Source of the DNA: Halalkalibacter krulwichiae
GTDB taxonomy: Bacteria; Bacillota; Bacilli; Bacillales; Bacillaceae_D
Direction of reading: 5' to 3'
DNA: 64,000 nt
NCBI RefSeq assembly: GCF_002109385.1
Contig: NZ_CP020814.1
Location: 3,495,501-3,559,500 of the forward strand
Shown: in pieces, positions 18,025 to 26,461 of the stretch
Position numbering within the stretch: position 1 is the stretch's first letter
How the letters are laid out: every line of letters starts with the position of its first letter
Translations under genes and position numbers: made by a program
Notes under the pieces: generated by a model
What the model saw: the letters and a program-made list of their open reading frames with translations, nothing else
The model's database searches: none
What the model was told of the DNA's origin: nothing

Positions 18025-19200
18025 TTAAAAAGCTCGCTTCGTATATGCATCCTTTAACCGTTCAAGACCTTCTTGTAATGTTGCTCTAGGACAGGCCAGG
18101 TTGATTCGTTCAAAATCTTGCCCTTCCTCACCAAAAATAGCACCTGGATTTAATGCAAGCTTCGCCTCTTCAATCAGCCATTTCTTCCGCTCAGTTGATG
18201 TAAGTGGCAATTTTGAACAGTCTAACCATAATAGGTACGTACCCTCAGAATCCATCACTCGTAATTTCGGCATATGTTCATTCACAAATTGCTTAACAAA
18301 CTTGTAATTGTCCTCCACATAACTCATTAATTCACTTAACCATTCTTCTCCATGGTTATAAGCAGCTTCAGTGGCTACTTCGGCAAAAGAATTAGTCATA
18401 TTAGCGAACGTATTTGCAAGATGATTATTTAATTGTTTGTGGTATTGTTTGTTTTCGACCACGACATATGAAGTTTGAATTCCAGCCAAGTTAAATGTCT
18501 TACTTGGAGCAAGGCAAGTAAACGTTCGTTGTGCAGCATCACTATTCACAGATGCGAACGGGATATGAGTTTGCCCTTCAAAGAGTAAATCCGCATGGAT
18601 TTCATCTGAAACGACAAGCAAACCATGTTTTTCACATAATGCGGCTAATGCCTCAAGCTCTTCTCTCTTCCAAACTCGCCCAACTGGATTATGTGGATGA
18701 CAAAGAACAAGCAATTTCGTTTTTTCGGTAATGATAGACTCAAGGTGCTGAAGGTCCATCTCATAACGATCGCCATCAAAAGATAATGGATTACGCAACA
18801 GTTCGCGATTGTTCTTCTTTACCACATCATAAAATGGATAATAAACCGGTGTCTGGATGATCACCTGATCACCTGGCTTTGTAAAGGCCTGAATAATGTA
18901 ACTAATTGTCGGTACGATCCCTGCTGTATAGATCAATGAATTAGTGTCAATTGACCAGTTGTATCTTCTATTTAACCAGCTTTGAACAGCTTCATCGACT
19001 GACTCTGAATGTGCTGGATATCCAAATATCCCATGTTCCACTACATTGTGTAGGGCATCTAGTACCTCTTTTGGTGCGCGAAAATCCATGTCGGCTACCC
19101 ACATAGGGAGGAGATCTTCTCCACCAAAACGTTGCTTTGTCATGTCCCATTTCAATGAATTTGTTCCGCGTCGTTCAACTACTTCATTAAATCGACTCAC
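18025..19200 (-). CDS. patB: PLP-dependent C-S lyase PatB/MalY
   Basis: The product (391 residues) is a fold-type I PLP enzyme of the MalY/PatB branch. The N-terminal LLPMWVADMDF, the VVSDEIHADL segment with the PLP-binding Asp, and the lysine motif APSKTFNLAG are visible. PatB acts as cystathionine beta-lyase or cysteine-S-conjugate lyase and as a class II aminotransferase. The ATG at 19200 follows GGAAGGAAG. No S-box or T-box is seen upstream. Confidence 0.9.
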   Translation of the reverse strand: MSRFNEVVERRGTNSLKWDMTKQRFGGEDLLPMWVADMDFRAPKEVLDALHNVVEHGIFGYPAHSESVDEAVQSWLNRRYNWSIDTNSLIYTAGIVPTISYIIQAFTKPGDQVIIQTPVYYPFYDVVKKNNRELLRNPLSFDGDRYEMDLQHLESIITEKTKLLVLCHPHNPVGRVWKREELEALAALCEKHGLLVVSDEIHADLLFEGQTHIPFASVNSDAAQRTFTCLAPSKTFNLAGIQTSYVVVENKQYHKQLNNHLANTFANMTNSFAEVATEAAYNHGEEWLSELMSYVEDNYKFVKQFVNEHMPKLRVMDSEGTYLLWLDCSKLPLTSTERKKWLIEEAKLALNPGAIFGEEGQDFERINLACPRATLQEGLERLKDAYTKRAF

Positions 19201-19737
19201 TTTAACACTTCCTTCCTAATTACGCACAAACCTCCACTTTACTTAATACAGTCTTTAGTCAATGTTTACTATTCAACGATATTACTTTAAATTCCTCTGC
19301 TTTTGACAAAACTTTTTAAATTTTTTTGATTGTTTTTGCTGAAGTTTGGCGGTTCTAACTACAAAAAAACATTACAAGTTGACAATACGTTAAGAAAATT
19401 GAATTTTTCATCTATTACATATCCTATAATAACAAAATTATAGATCGTTCTAAAGATTAATTTATACATATAAATATTATTTTTACTAATAGTAAATTAA
19501 AACGTTCTAGTTATTTAATAAATGGTATCATTTCGGGTACCATTTATTCGCATCCTCCTCTAATTTTAATCTCCTTACTCCATTTACTTAGCTTATCACA
19601 ACTAAGATTATCAATTGGATATTTTAGGATTTTCTTTCAATTATTAAATTGAAATGGAATAAGACATCGCTCCTTTCTTATGATAAGATGAGAAAAGCAA
19701 AAAAGTACTCACTTTTATAGAGGATAGGTGTTTTTCA
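19201..19737. other. 537-base intergenic region with an orphan hairpin
   Basis: The region is very AT-rich and carries the divergent promoters of patB and the ABC-F gene. The only clear structure is an 11-bp perfect stem, AATAAATGGTA (19517-19527) with its complement at 19538-19548. It has no proper U tract on either strand. A TTGACA is present at 19379, but no -10 is correctly spaced. I see no small gene. Confidence 0.6.
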
Positions 19738-21291
19738 ATGAGTGTGTTAACGGTTAAAAATTTAAGCCATGGATTTGGCGATCGTGCCATTTTTCATGAT
19801 GTGTCATTCCGTCTTTTAAAAGGAGAACACATTGGCTTAATCGGAGCTAATGGTGAAGGTAAATCGACTTTCATGAATATAATTACAGGGAAATTAATGC
19901 CTGATGAAGGAAAAGTTGAATGGTCTAAGAAAGTGCGAGTTGGTTATTTAGATCAACACACTGTTCTTGAAAAAGGAATGACCATTCGTGATGTATTAAA
20001 AAGCGCTTTTCAATATATGTTTGATATGGAAGCTGAAATGACTGCGATGTATGACAAAATGGGAGAAGCGTCTCCCGATGAACTAGAAAAAATGCTGGAG
20101 GAAGTTGGCATTATTCAAGACACACTAACAAATAATGACTTCTATACGATTGATGCAAAGGTAGAAGAAACCGCTCGCGGTCTTGGACTAGACGACATCG
20201 GGCTTGATCGTGATGTAACAGATCTAAGTGGAGGACAGCGGACAAAAGTGTTGCTTGCAAAACTACTTTTAGAAAAGCCCGATATCCTTCTCTTGGACGA
20301 GCCAACGAACTACTTAGATGAACAGCATATTGAGTGGTTAAAACGCTATTTACAAGAATACGAGAATGCTTTTATTCTTATTTCGCATGATATTCCGTTT
20401 TTAAATAGTGTCATTAATTTGATCTACCATATGGAGAACCAAGAGCTGAATCGTTATGTCGGAGATTATGATCATTTTCAAGAAGTCCATCAAATGAAAA
20501 AACAGCAACTTGAAGCTGCCTATAAACGACAACAGCAAGAAGTCGCTCAACTTAAGGATTTTGTTGCCCGTAATAAGGCTCGTGTCTCAACAAGAAACAT
20601 GGCGATGTCCCGTCAAAAGAAACTTGATAAGATGGATATGATTGAGCTTGCTCAAGAAAGACCTAAGCCGCAATTTAACTTCAAAGAAGCGAGAACAGCA
20701 AGCAAAACCATCTTTGAAACAAGAGACCTTGTAATTGGATACGACGAGCCACTTTCTCGCCCATTAAATTTGCGAATGGAACGTGGACAGAAGATTGCTT
20801 TAGTCGGTGCCAATGGAATTGGTAAAACAACTTTACTAAAAAGTATTCTCGGAATCAATCCACCTTTATCCGGTAAAGTTGAACGGGGAGATTACCAGGA
20901 GATTGGTTATTTCGAACAAGAAGCTAAATCACCGGATAAAACTTGTATTGAGGAAGTATGGGAAGAATTCCCATCACTTACACAAGCAGAAGTTCGTGCT
21001 GCACTTGCCAAATGCGGCTTAACAACAAAGCACATTGAAAGCAAGATTATTGTCTTAAGTGGTGGTGAAAAAGCAAAAGTGCGTCTTTGTAAGTTGATTA
21101 ACAATGAGACAAATATTCTTCTACTTGATGAGCCGACGAACCACCTTGATGTTGATGCAAAAGAAGAATTAAAACGAGCCTTACAAGCTTATAAAGGTAG
21201 TATCCTCTTAATTAGTCATGAACCCGAATTCTACCAAGATGTAGTGACTGATGTATGGAATTGTGAATCATGGACGACAAAATTAGTTTAA
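19738..21291 (+). CDS. ABC-F family ATPase (YfmM/YkpA type)
   Basis: The protein (517 residues) has two ABC ATPase domains and no membrane part, as in ABC-F ribosome-associated factors. Domain 1 has GANGEGKST (about 37-45), LSGGQRTK (about 163) and LLLDEPTNYLD. The charged linker, with the RNKARVSTRNMAMSRQKK segment, lies between about 250 and 310. Domain 2 has GANGIGKTT (about 359), LSGGEKAK and LLLDEPTNHLD. By length and order it resembles B. subtilis YfmM. Family roles include rescue of stalled translation or antibiotic protection; which applies here is not visible. Confidence 0.88.
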   Translation: MSVLTVKNLSHGFGDRAIFHDVSFRLLKGEHIGLIGANGEGKSTFMNIITGKLMPDEGKVEWSKKVRVGYLDQHTVLEKGMTIRDVLKSAFQYMFDMEAEMTAMYDKMGEASPDELEKMLEEVGIIQDTLTNNDFYTIDAKVEETARGLGLDDIGLDRDVTDLSGGQRTKVLLAKLLLEKPDILLLDEPTNYLDEQHIEWLKRYLQEYENAFILISHDIPFLNSVINLIYHMENQELNRYVGDYDHFQEVHQMKKQQLEAAYKRQQQEVAQLKDFVARNKARVSTRNMAMSRQKKLDKMDMIELAQERPKPQFNFKEARTASKTIFETRDLVIGYDEPLSRPLNLRMERGQKIALVGANGIGKTTLLKSILGINPPLSGKVERGDYQEIGYFEQEAKSPDKTCIEEVWEEFPSLTQAEVRAALAKCGLTTKHIESKIIVLSGGEKAKVRLCKLINNETNILLLDEPTNHLDVDAKEELKRALQAYKGSILLISHEPEFYQDVVTDVWNCESWTTKLV

Positions 21292-21354
21292 ATATTGACG
21301 AGTACTACAGTAGGCTTATCGGTACAACTGATAGAGACTCTCTGTACTATTTCT

Positions 21355-21400
21355 GGGTTGTCTAAAAAGTCCAATAGTGACTTTCTGGGCAACCCTTGTA
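21355..21400 (+). terminator. terminator-like hairpin GGGTTGTC...GGCAACCC
   Basis: GGGTTGTC (21355-21362) and GGGCAACCC at the other end, with an AAAGTC/GACTTT inner helix, form an imperfect hairpin followed by TTGTATTTCTT. It separates the ABC-F gene from dgk. Confidence 0.6.
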
Positions 21401-21418
21401 TTTCTTAAGGAGGTTAAC

Positions 21419-22072
21419 ATGAACGACATTCCCTTTATTGCGGTAGAAGGTCCCATTGGGGTAGGCAAAACCTCCCTTGCCAAAGCCATTTCGGAGCACT
21501 ATCAGTACCATTTACTTAAAGAAATAGTTGATGAGAATCCTTTTCTCACTAAATTTTACGAGAACATTGAAGAGTGGAGCTTTCAAACGGAAATGTTTTT
21601 CCTTTGCAACCGTTACAAACAATTAGAGGACATTAGACGCAAGCAAATTGATCAACAAATTCCGGTTGTAGCCGACTATCATATTTATAAAAACATTATT
21701 TTTGCAAAACGAACACTTACAAAAGATCAATATTCTAAATACAGAGGTATATATGACATCCTTACAGTTGATATGCCAAAACCAAATTTAATTATTTATT
21801 TAAATGCTAGCCTCCCTACTTTGTTACACCGGATTGAAAAAAGAGGCAGGGAAATGGAACAAAAGATGGACCCTCGTTATCTAGCACAATTGTCTGATGA
21901 CTATGAAACAGCTATGTCCGACTGGGCCTCTCTTTACCCCGATACGCCTATTATCCGGTTAAATGGCGATGATATGGATTTTGTACAAAACAAAAAGGAC
22001 TTAACGACTATTTTTTCATTGCTAGATAATGAATTTAAAAAAGGAGCGACTCGCTTTGAACCTACGTGTTAA
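21419..22072 (+). CDS. dgk: deoxyguanosine kinase Dgk
   Basis: The enzyme (217 residues) is a deoxynucleoside kinase. The P-loop GPIGVGKTS is at about residues 10-18, an ENPFLTKFYEN segment is typical of the family, and the lid RIEKRGREMEQ lies in the C-terminal half. It phosphorylates deoxyguanosine for nucleotide salvage. I choose ATG 21419 because AAGGAGG is directly upstream; the longer frame has no ribosome binding site. It overlaps dck by 17 bases, and the same dgk-dck pair is found in B. subtilis. Confidence 0.92.
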   Translation: MNDIPFIAVEGPIGVGKTSLAKAISEHYQYHLLKEIVDENPFLTKFYENIEEWSFQTEMFFLCNRYKQLEDIRRKQIDQQIPVVADYHIYKNIIFAKRTLTKDQYSKYRGIYDILTVDMPKPNLIIYLNASLPTLLHRIEKRGREMEQKMDPRYLAQLSDDYETAMSDWASLYPDTPIIRLNGDDMDFVQNKKDLTTIFSLLDNEFKKGATRFEPTC

Positions 22073-22718
22073 ATACAACATCCCAGAAAATGCGATTATT
22101 ACAATAGCTGGAACGGTCGGTGTTGGAAAATCAACGATGACAACAGCTTTAGCTCACGCATTAAACTTTCAAACTTCATTTGAAAATGTGGATCACAATC
22201 CTTACTTAGATAAATTCTATGATGATTTTGAACGCTGGAGCTTTCATTTACAAATCTACTTCTTGGCTGAGCGATTTAAAGAGCAAAAACGTATATTTGA
22301 ATCCGGCGGCGGTTTCGTCCAAGATCGATCAATTTATGAAGATACCGGTATTTTTGCTAAAATGCATGCGGATAAGGGAACGATGACAAAAGTTGATTAC
22401 GAAACATATACTGCCTTATTTGACGCAATGGTGATGACACCATACTTCCCCCACCCACATGTGCTGTTATATTTAGAAGGCAGTCTCGAAAATATCATTG
22501 GGCGAATTCATGAGCGCGGCCGTGAAATGGAACAAAAAACACCGATCTCTTACTGGGAAGAAATGCATACGAGATACGAGCAATGGATCAATAATTTCAC
22601 ATCTTGTCCGGTTCTTCGCTTAAATATCCAGGAATACGATTTATTAAAAGATGAACAAGCGGTTGAGGCGATTATTGCTAAGATAAGTGAAACGATTCAT
22701 TCGAAAACACTAGCTTAA
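22056..22718 (+). CDS. dck: deoxyadenosine/deoxycytidine kinase Dck
   Basis: This dgk paralogue (220 residues) has P-loop GTVGVGKST at about residues 17-25, the substrate-binding DRSIYED motif (about 90) and the lid RIHERGREMEQ. The start is TTG 22056 behind AAAGGAGCGA; the in-frame ATG at 22029 lies upstream of that site. The protein salvages deoxyadenosine and deoxycytidine. Confidence 0.92.
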   Translation: MNLRVKYNIPENAIITIAGTVGVGKSTMTTALAHALNFQTSFENVDHNPYLDKFYDDFERWSFHLQIYFLAERFKEQKRIFESGGGFVQDRSIYEDTGIFAKMHADKGTMTKVDYETYTALFDAMVMTPYFPHPHVLLYLEGSLENIIGRIHERGREMEQKTPISYWEEMHTRYEQWINNFTSCPVLRLNIQEYDLLKDEQAVEAIIAKISETIHSKTLA

Positions 22719-22727
22719 CTTAAAGCC

Positions 22728-22760
22728 AAGCACGATCCTTCCTTATGAGGATTTGTGCTT
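22728..22760 (+). terminator. hairpin after dck
   Basis: AAGCAC-ATCCT pairs with AGGAT-GTGCTT around TTCCTTATG. The tail is not rich in T, so it may be weak or serve RNA stability. Confidence 0.45.
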
Positions 22761-22785
22761 GCAAGTAAAAATAGACCAGACAATC

Positions 22786-22836
22786 AAAGAAGCCCCTGAA
22801 AAAAGGTACGGTCTCACCTTTTCCAGGGGCTTCTTT
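22786..22836. terminator. bidirectional terminator
   Basis: AAAGAAGCCCCTG (22786-22798) pairs exactly with 22824-22836, with an additional inner stem. It ends at the stop of the minus-strand 47-aa gene and faces the dck operon. Confidence 0.7.
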
Positions 22837-22979
22837 CAGGCTGCCCGGTCATCGTCATCTTCTGCTTTTGTGTCTTCGTCAAAATAGTGAATACGTGGTA
22901 AATGTTGAAATCGAAGGTATTCCTGAAGCAATGACCCTCCAATAAACGCAACCATTTGCCAATCTATTCCTTTTATCAT
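22836..22979 (-). CDS. small hypothetical protein (47 aa)
   Basis: The reading frame MIKGIDWQMVAFIGGSLLQE continues with YLRFQHLPRIHYFDEDTK and ends in AEDDDDRAA. GGGGGTG lies upstream of the ATG and a strong hairpin directly follows the stop. The N-terminus could insert in a membrane; the tail is acidic. I cannot name a family. It lies 42 bases downstream of the Mrr-type gene on the same strand and may be in its transcript. Confidence 0.6.
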   Translation of the reverse strand: MIKGIDWQMVAFIGGSLLQEYLRFQHLPRIHYFDEDTKAEDDDDRAA

Positions 22980-23021
22980 AGCACACCCCCATAGTGATTA
23001 CTATGAATCTGAAGAGCTGTC

Positions 23022-23666
23022 CTATTCCCCTCCAACTTTCCGCCTTCTTTGAGAGGTCCGGTAAAAATAATCTCCAGCTTGCACGATTCCTCTTTTCACC
23101 TCGAGCTGTTCTATACTATCCTCAGCTTGAAAATCTACGAGATCAAATGGCTCCTCGATCAGATCTTGCCCCTGGTTAACTCGTCCACGTTTAAACAATG
23201 TAATTAGCTCTTTTAGTTCGTCTCGGTTGACAATTCTCACTTTCGTTGCACTTGCTAGTTTACGACATGGATCCGACCTATGCTCTGCAGAGGTAATAAT
23301 AAGAGCCTTATCTGCGAGATAGTAAGCTTGAGCTGTATAAATTTGTTGTACCGCTTCTAACCCTAATTTTTCTGATAAACGTTTTGCTTGAACAACGGTC
23401 AATTGCTGATCTCGATCACGAAAGAGCAAATCAGCTCCATAATCTCGACTCTTTTTTGTTAAATAGACTTCATCATAACCTAATGATTTTATAAGTACAT
23501 ACAAATAATCTTCAAATTCATGCCCTGTCATCTTATCGATATCAGATAAAGTAATTTTTCCAACATCATATTTTTTCTTCCTTAATTTAAGGATAATTAC
23601 TAGTACAAAAAGAGCTACGATCAACCCTAAACCTAGAGTCAGCCATAAATAATTTTTATCAAACAT
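23022..23666 (-). CDS. membrane-anchored Mrr-type nuclease-fold protein
   Basis: The product (214 residues) has one N-terminal membrane span (about residues 7-27, WLTLGLGLIVALFVLVIILKL), then KMTGHEFEDYLYVLIKSLGY. Next comes the restriction-endonuclease core: Asp in RDYGADLLF and the Gln-x-Lys in VVQAK, followed by the VQQIYTAQAYY helix and KALIITS. This is the Mrr_cat (PD-(D/E)XK) pattern with the D...QxK catalytic set apparently intact. No methylase is nearby. It is divergent from a related protein at 23949. Confidence 0.85.
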   Translation of the reverse strand: MFDKNYLWLTLGLGLIVALFVLVIILKLRKKKYDVGKITLSDIDKMTGHEFEDYLYVLIKSLGYDEVYLTKKSRDYGADLLFRDRDQQLTVVQAKRLSEKLGLEAVQQIYTAQAYYLADKALIITSAEHRSDPCRKLASATKVRIVNRDELKELITLFKRGRVNQGQDLIEEPFDLVDFQAEDSIEQLEVKRGIVQAGDYFYRTSQRRRKVGGE

Positions 23667-23948
23667 TGATAATGAACCTCATTTCTTCAAGTGCTCCCCC
23701 TGTTACAGTTTGTTCTTTCTTCGGTGTTTAATCGATTCATTTCTTAAGCGAAAAAGCAATAAACTTTGTCAATGTATTATAACTCTAACATCTTAAGTTG
23801 GCCAAATTGATTTGCTAAGTTGCGGCAACACAGGACTTTATATCTGGATTAATAGTAGTCATCTTACATAAATTTTTCCATAAGGAGCATACTAGAATTA
23901 ATCATTCTAGTCAAAATCAAAATATTGTTTATAAAGGAGCCCATCCAT

Positions 23949-24572
23949 ATGTCAAAGTCGTCTTCTAAACATACGAATAAATTTGTACCGATTTCTTTTT
24001 TCTTAACGACGTATATCATGGTCCAACTATATAATTATGATTTTACTCTTTTTGGGCTATCATTAGCAGCCCTTTTAACATTTATAGGGATTTGGTATTT
24101 ATTTAAAGAATACAAAATATTCTCTCCCCACCGATCAGCAACTTTTATGAATATAGATGAAATATCGGATCAAGAATTCCAGCAGTTACTCGTACCAATT
24201 TTTCAAAATCAAGGCTACTCCGTTAACAAAATGAAAGAAACGTATAAATCGAAAGCAGATTTAATACTAAGAAGGAAGGGAGAGAAAGCGATTGTTTTTC
24301 TCAAACGACAAGCCAATAATGTCGGCTCTACTGTGATTAAAGATGCTATTTCCTGTAAACCGACGTATCAAGCTTCTAAAGTTATTGTTGTAAGCAACCG
24401 CCAGTTTACAAAATCAGCTAAACTTGAAGCTCGAGCAAATAAAGTCATTTTAATTGACCGTGATTCACTTGATGCTTTACTTGATGCATACTTGCAGCAT
24501 AAGAGAAGTCACCGGTTCATACAACGTGTTCGTACGTTATTTTTTAGAGAAGATATAAAAAGTGATTCTTAA
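23949..24572 (+). CDS. second membrane-anchored Mrr-like protein, degenerate active site
   Basis: This 207-residue protein has two N-terminal membrane spans (about residues 15-30 and 37-56). It then has the same order of elements as its neighbour: ISDQEFQQLLVPIFQNQGY, KADLILRRKGEKAIVFLKRQ, AISCKPTYQASKVIVVSNRQF. The position of QAK is LKRQ here, so the catalytic Gln-x-Lys is altered while the Asp in KADLIL is kept. A basic C-terminal tail follows. The start ATG 23949 follows AAAGGAG. It is probably a diverged paralogue that may bind but not cut DNA (inference). Confidence 0.75.
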   Translation: MSKSSSKHTNKFVPISFFLTTYIMVQLYNYDFTLFGLSLAALLTFIGIWYLFKEYKIFSPHRSATFMNIDEISDQEFQQLLVPIFQNQGYSVNKMKETYKSKADLILRRKGEKAIVFLKRQANNVGSTVIKDAISCKPTYQASKVIVVSNRQFTKSAKLEARANKVILIDRDSLDALLDAYLQHKRSHRFIQRVRTLFFREDIKSDS

Positions 24573-24578
24573 ATGTAT

Positions 24579-24622
24579 AGGGGGCGTCTCAAATGTCTGG
24601 TTTTTACCCTTTTGAGACCCCT
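24579..24622. terminator. hairpin with CGTCTCAAA/TTTGAGA arms
   Basis: AGGGG-CGTCTCAAA pairs with TTTGAGA-CCCCT around a loop with GGTTTTTACCC. It lies between the convergent Mrr-like and LSm-like genes and may serve both. Confidence 0.6.
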
Positions 24623-24626
24623 GTAA

Positions 24627-24905
24627 TTACTCTTTATTTATCGGTTTATATGCTTCATCTTCAAAGTAGAAAGCTTCAATGTCCTCTATTTTGACATGAA
24701 TAAGCCCCGCAGTCATTCCACTATATTGTGTCGGTTTCACGTCGAGTATCACAAAATCACTTTGAACAGCAACAATCTTTCCCATAATGGCATGAGGATA
24801 GGGCTGCAGCAAGATAAACAACCTTTTTCCAATATTCACCTTCAATGTATCTGCGACAAACTTTTGACGGACTGTCCCACTAGAAAGATTCGTGTTCCCT
24901 CTCAT
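24627..24905 (-). CDS. small LSm-like protein, DUF2642-like (92 aa)
   Basis: The protein has a beta-rich LSm-like core: VNIGKRLFILLQPYPHAIMG, KIVAVQSDFVILD and GLIHVKIEDIEAFYF. This resembles DUF2642-type spore-associated proteins of Bacilli (by eye, not certain). It is translationally coupled to the gene upstream through an ATGA overlap at 24902-24905. The two encode the same core, so they are probably tandem paralogues. Confidence 0.65.
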   Translation of the reverse strand: MRGNTNLSSGTVRQKFVADTLKVNIGKRLFILLQPYPHAIMGKIVAVQSDFVILDVKPTQYSGMTAGLIHVKIEDIEAFYFEDEAYKPINKE

Positions 24906-25300
24906 TTCTTCTCCTCCATTTTAAAATTAGATATTTTTTCAATTGGAAAATGAAGAGGCTTTGGAAACGCAAAATCTTTTTGATTTGGACTTTGCAGTAA
25001 AACGGAATCTAAGGTAATATATCCATTTGTTACTTGAACAACCTTTCCTGTAAAAATAGGTTGAACTTGTTGATTTTGAAACGTTAGCCGATTTGCTCTC
25101 AGTGTTAAGGTAATCATTTTGCCAACCATTTTTTGAAACAATGTGTTACTTACTAACACCGGTTCTTGTGTATAATCTTTGTATTGTTGAAACATATTTT
25201 TCCCGTGACCAACTGAAACATTTGACCAAAACATCTGTTGCATGTTTAGATTACTAGTTTGTGGTCTAATAACAACTGATTCTTGGTTACTTTTCCTCAC
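24902..25300 (-). CDS. LSm-like protein, paralogue of the next gene (132 aa)
   Basis: The N-terminal 60 residues are polar and not recognised. The C-terminal part, VGKMITLTLRANRLTFQ ... GKVVQVTNGYITLD ... PLHFPIEKISNF, aligns with the 92-residue neighbour. It probably has the same small beta-barrel. The last codons contain GAGGAG, which doubles as the ribosome binding site of the downstream gene. Function is unknown; spore surface or coat is a guess based on DUF2642 members. Confidence 0.65.
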   Translation of the reverse strand: MRKSNQESVVIRPQTSNLNMQQMFWSNVSVGHGKNMFQQYKDYTQEPVLVSNTLFQKMVGKMITLTLRANRLTFQNQQVQPIFTGKVVQVTNGYITLDSVLLQSPNQKDFAFPKPLHFPIEKISNFKMEEKK

Positions 25301-25395
25301 AATGCCACCTCAATTTCATTAAAGCTATGACATTGTATGGTTTTATCCCTAAAATGGTTATACTTTTAGGCTTTCTCCTAGATGCCAAGCCAACA

Positions 25396-25460
25396 AAAAG
25401 AGACCAAACATAGCCCTAGTTCCGAAAAATAGATTCTCAGATTTAGAGCTATGCTTGGTC
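25396..25460 (-). terminator. long terminator of the recombinase gene
   Basis: On the minus strand GACCAAGCATAGCTCTA pairs with TAGGGCTATGTTTGGTC as a 17-bp stem with only G-U wobbles, followed by TCTCTTTTTG. The plus-strand copy would have A-C mismatches, so it was selected as minus-strand RNA. It starts four bases after the stop. Confidence 0.85.
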
Positions 25461-25463
25461 AAA

Positions 25464-26297
25464 CTAACCGACGTTTTCGTCAATTGCATTCAAATATTGT
25501 TTTGTTATATTTACATCAGAATGTCCCGACAACTGTGCGACAATTGAAAGATCAACCCCTTTTCTTACTAGGTCATAACAAAAAGTATGACGAAGTTTAT
25601 GCGGGTGCAAGTTATATTCCTGCTTTAACATATGTTGAACAGTTCTCGTTGCAATTCTTTTCTGATAATTTGATACAAATAGAGCATTATGATCATCAAT
25701 ACGTGATGTAAGATAGTCATTTAACTTAAAGACAAGTTCTTTTGATAATGGAATGATTCGTTCGTTCCCCGTTTCAGCACGAACGACTACTTGACCTGTT
25801 TGACTTTTCGTATTCAGCTTAATGTCTGACTTATTTAACGCACATAGCTCAGAAACTCGAACACCCGTGTAAAGAAGCGTGTAAACAATGGCTACATTAC
25901 GCTTGCTTTTATCACTTCTAGTACGTTCTAATAATTCCTGAAGTTCCACTTCGTTTAAAAAGTCCGGTGCTACGTAGTCAATCCTTTTCGTTGTTCGTTG
26001 AATCGAATCAGTCAGTTCAGGTAGACCAAGTGACTTGGCAAACGTGTTAAGTGTGTTGAATATTTTGTTAATTGTTGATACACTACGATTCTCAGCTTCT
26101 AAATAGTGAATATACGATTGAATATTTTCTCGATTTACAGTGGTAATCTTTTTATTACGTGCTTCCAACCAACTACAAAATGAATGGATAACTCCACAAT
26201 ACGTTTTTATCGTATTCTCAGATCTTCCTTTTTCAGAGAGATAGACAGCAAAAGAATCGATTACATCCTTTGTGGTTCCAGCGCATTTTTTATCCAA
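25464..26297 (-). CDS. tyrosine recombinase (XerC/D-type integrase), solitary
   Basis: The 277-residue protein has an N-terminal SAM-like core-binding domain (SFAVYLSEKGRSENTIKTY). Its catalytic domain carries the Arg in LLYTGVRVSELC, HKLRHTF (HxxR), the GHSD His and the Tyr in TKQYL. All catalytic residues look intact. I choose TTG 26297 because a GGGGGG site lies upstream at the right distance; the longer frame crosses its own promoter. It lacks an excisionase and other phage genes, so it is either a stranded integrase or a host XerD-like paralogue. Confidence 0.88.
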   Translation of the reverse strand: MDKKCAGTTKDVIDSFAVYLSEKGRSENTIKTYCGVIHSFCSWLEARNKKITTVNRENIQSYIHYLEAENRSVSTINKIFNTLNTFAKSLGLPELTDSIQRTTKRIDYVAPDFLNEVELQELLERTRSDKSKRNVAIVYTLLYTGVRVSELCALNKSDIKLNTKSQTGQVVVRAETGNERIIPLSKELVFKLNDYLTSRIDDHNALFVSNYQKRIATRTVQHMLKQEYNLHPHKLRHTFCYDLVRKGVDLSIVAQLSGHSDVNITKQYLNAIDENVG

Positions 26298-26461
26298 AAT
26301 GATTCCCCCCCTAACTACCCACACTATATCCTTTGTCAACCAAATTGTCAAGTTCTGCGCAATATTCCTTATGGTAATTTTACCCTTTTGTAACCATATT
26401 TCCGTTATACTTGATGATCATACGTATGATATAGTTAGGGAGAGAAAAGGAGGAATAGACA

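Noticed and set aside
25402..25460. Inverted repeat next to the recombinase as an attachment or integron-type site.
   Set aside because: It pairs fully only as minus-strand RNA and is followed by a U tract, so a terminator explains it better.
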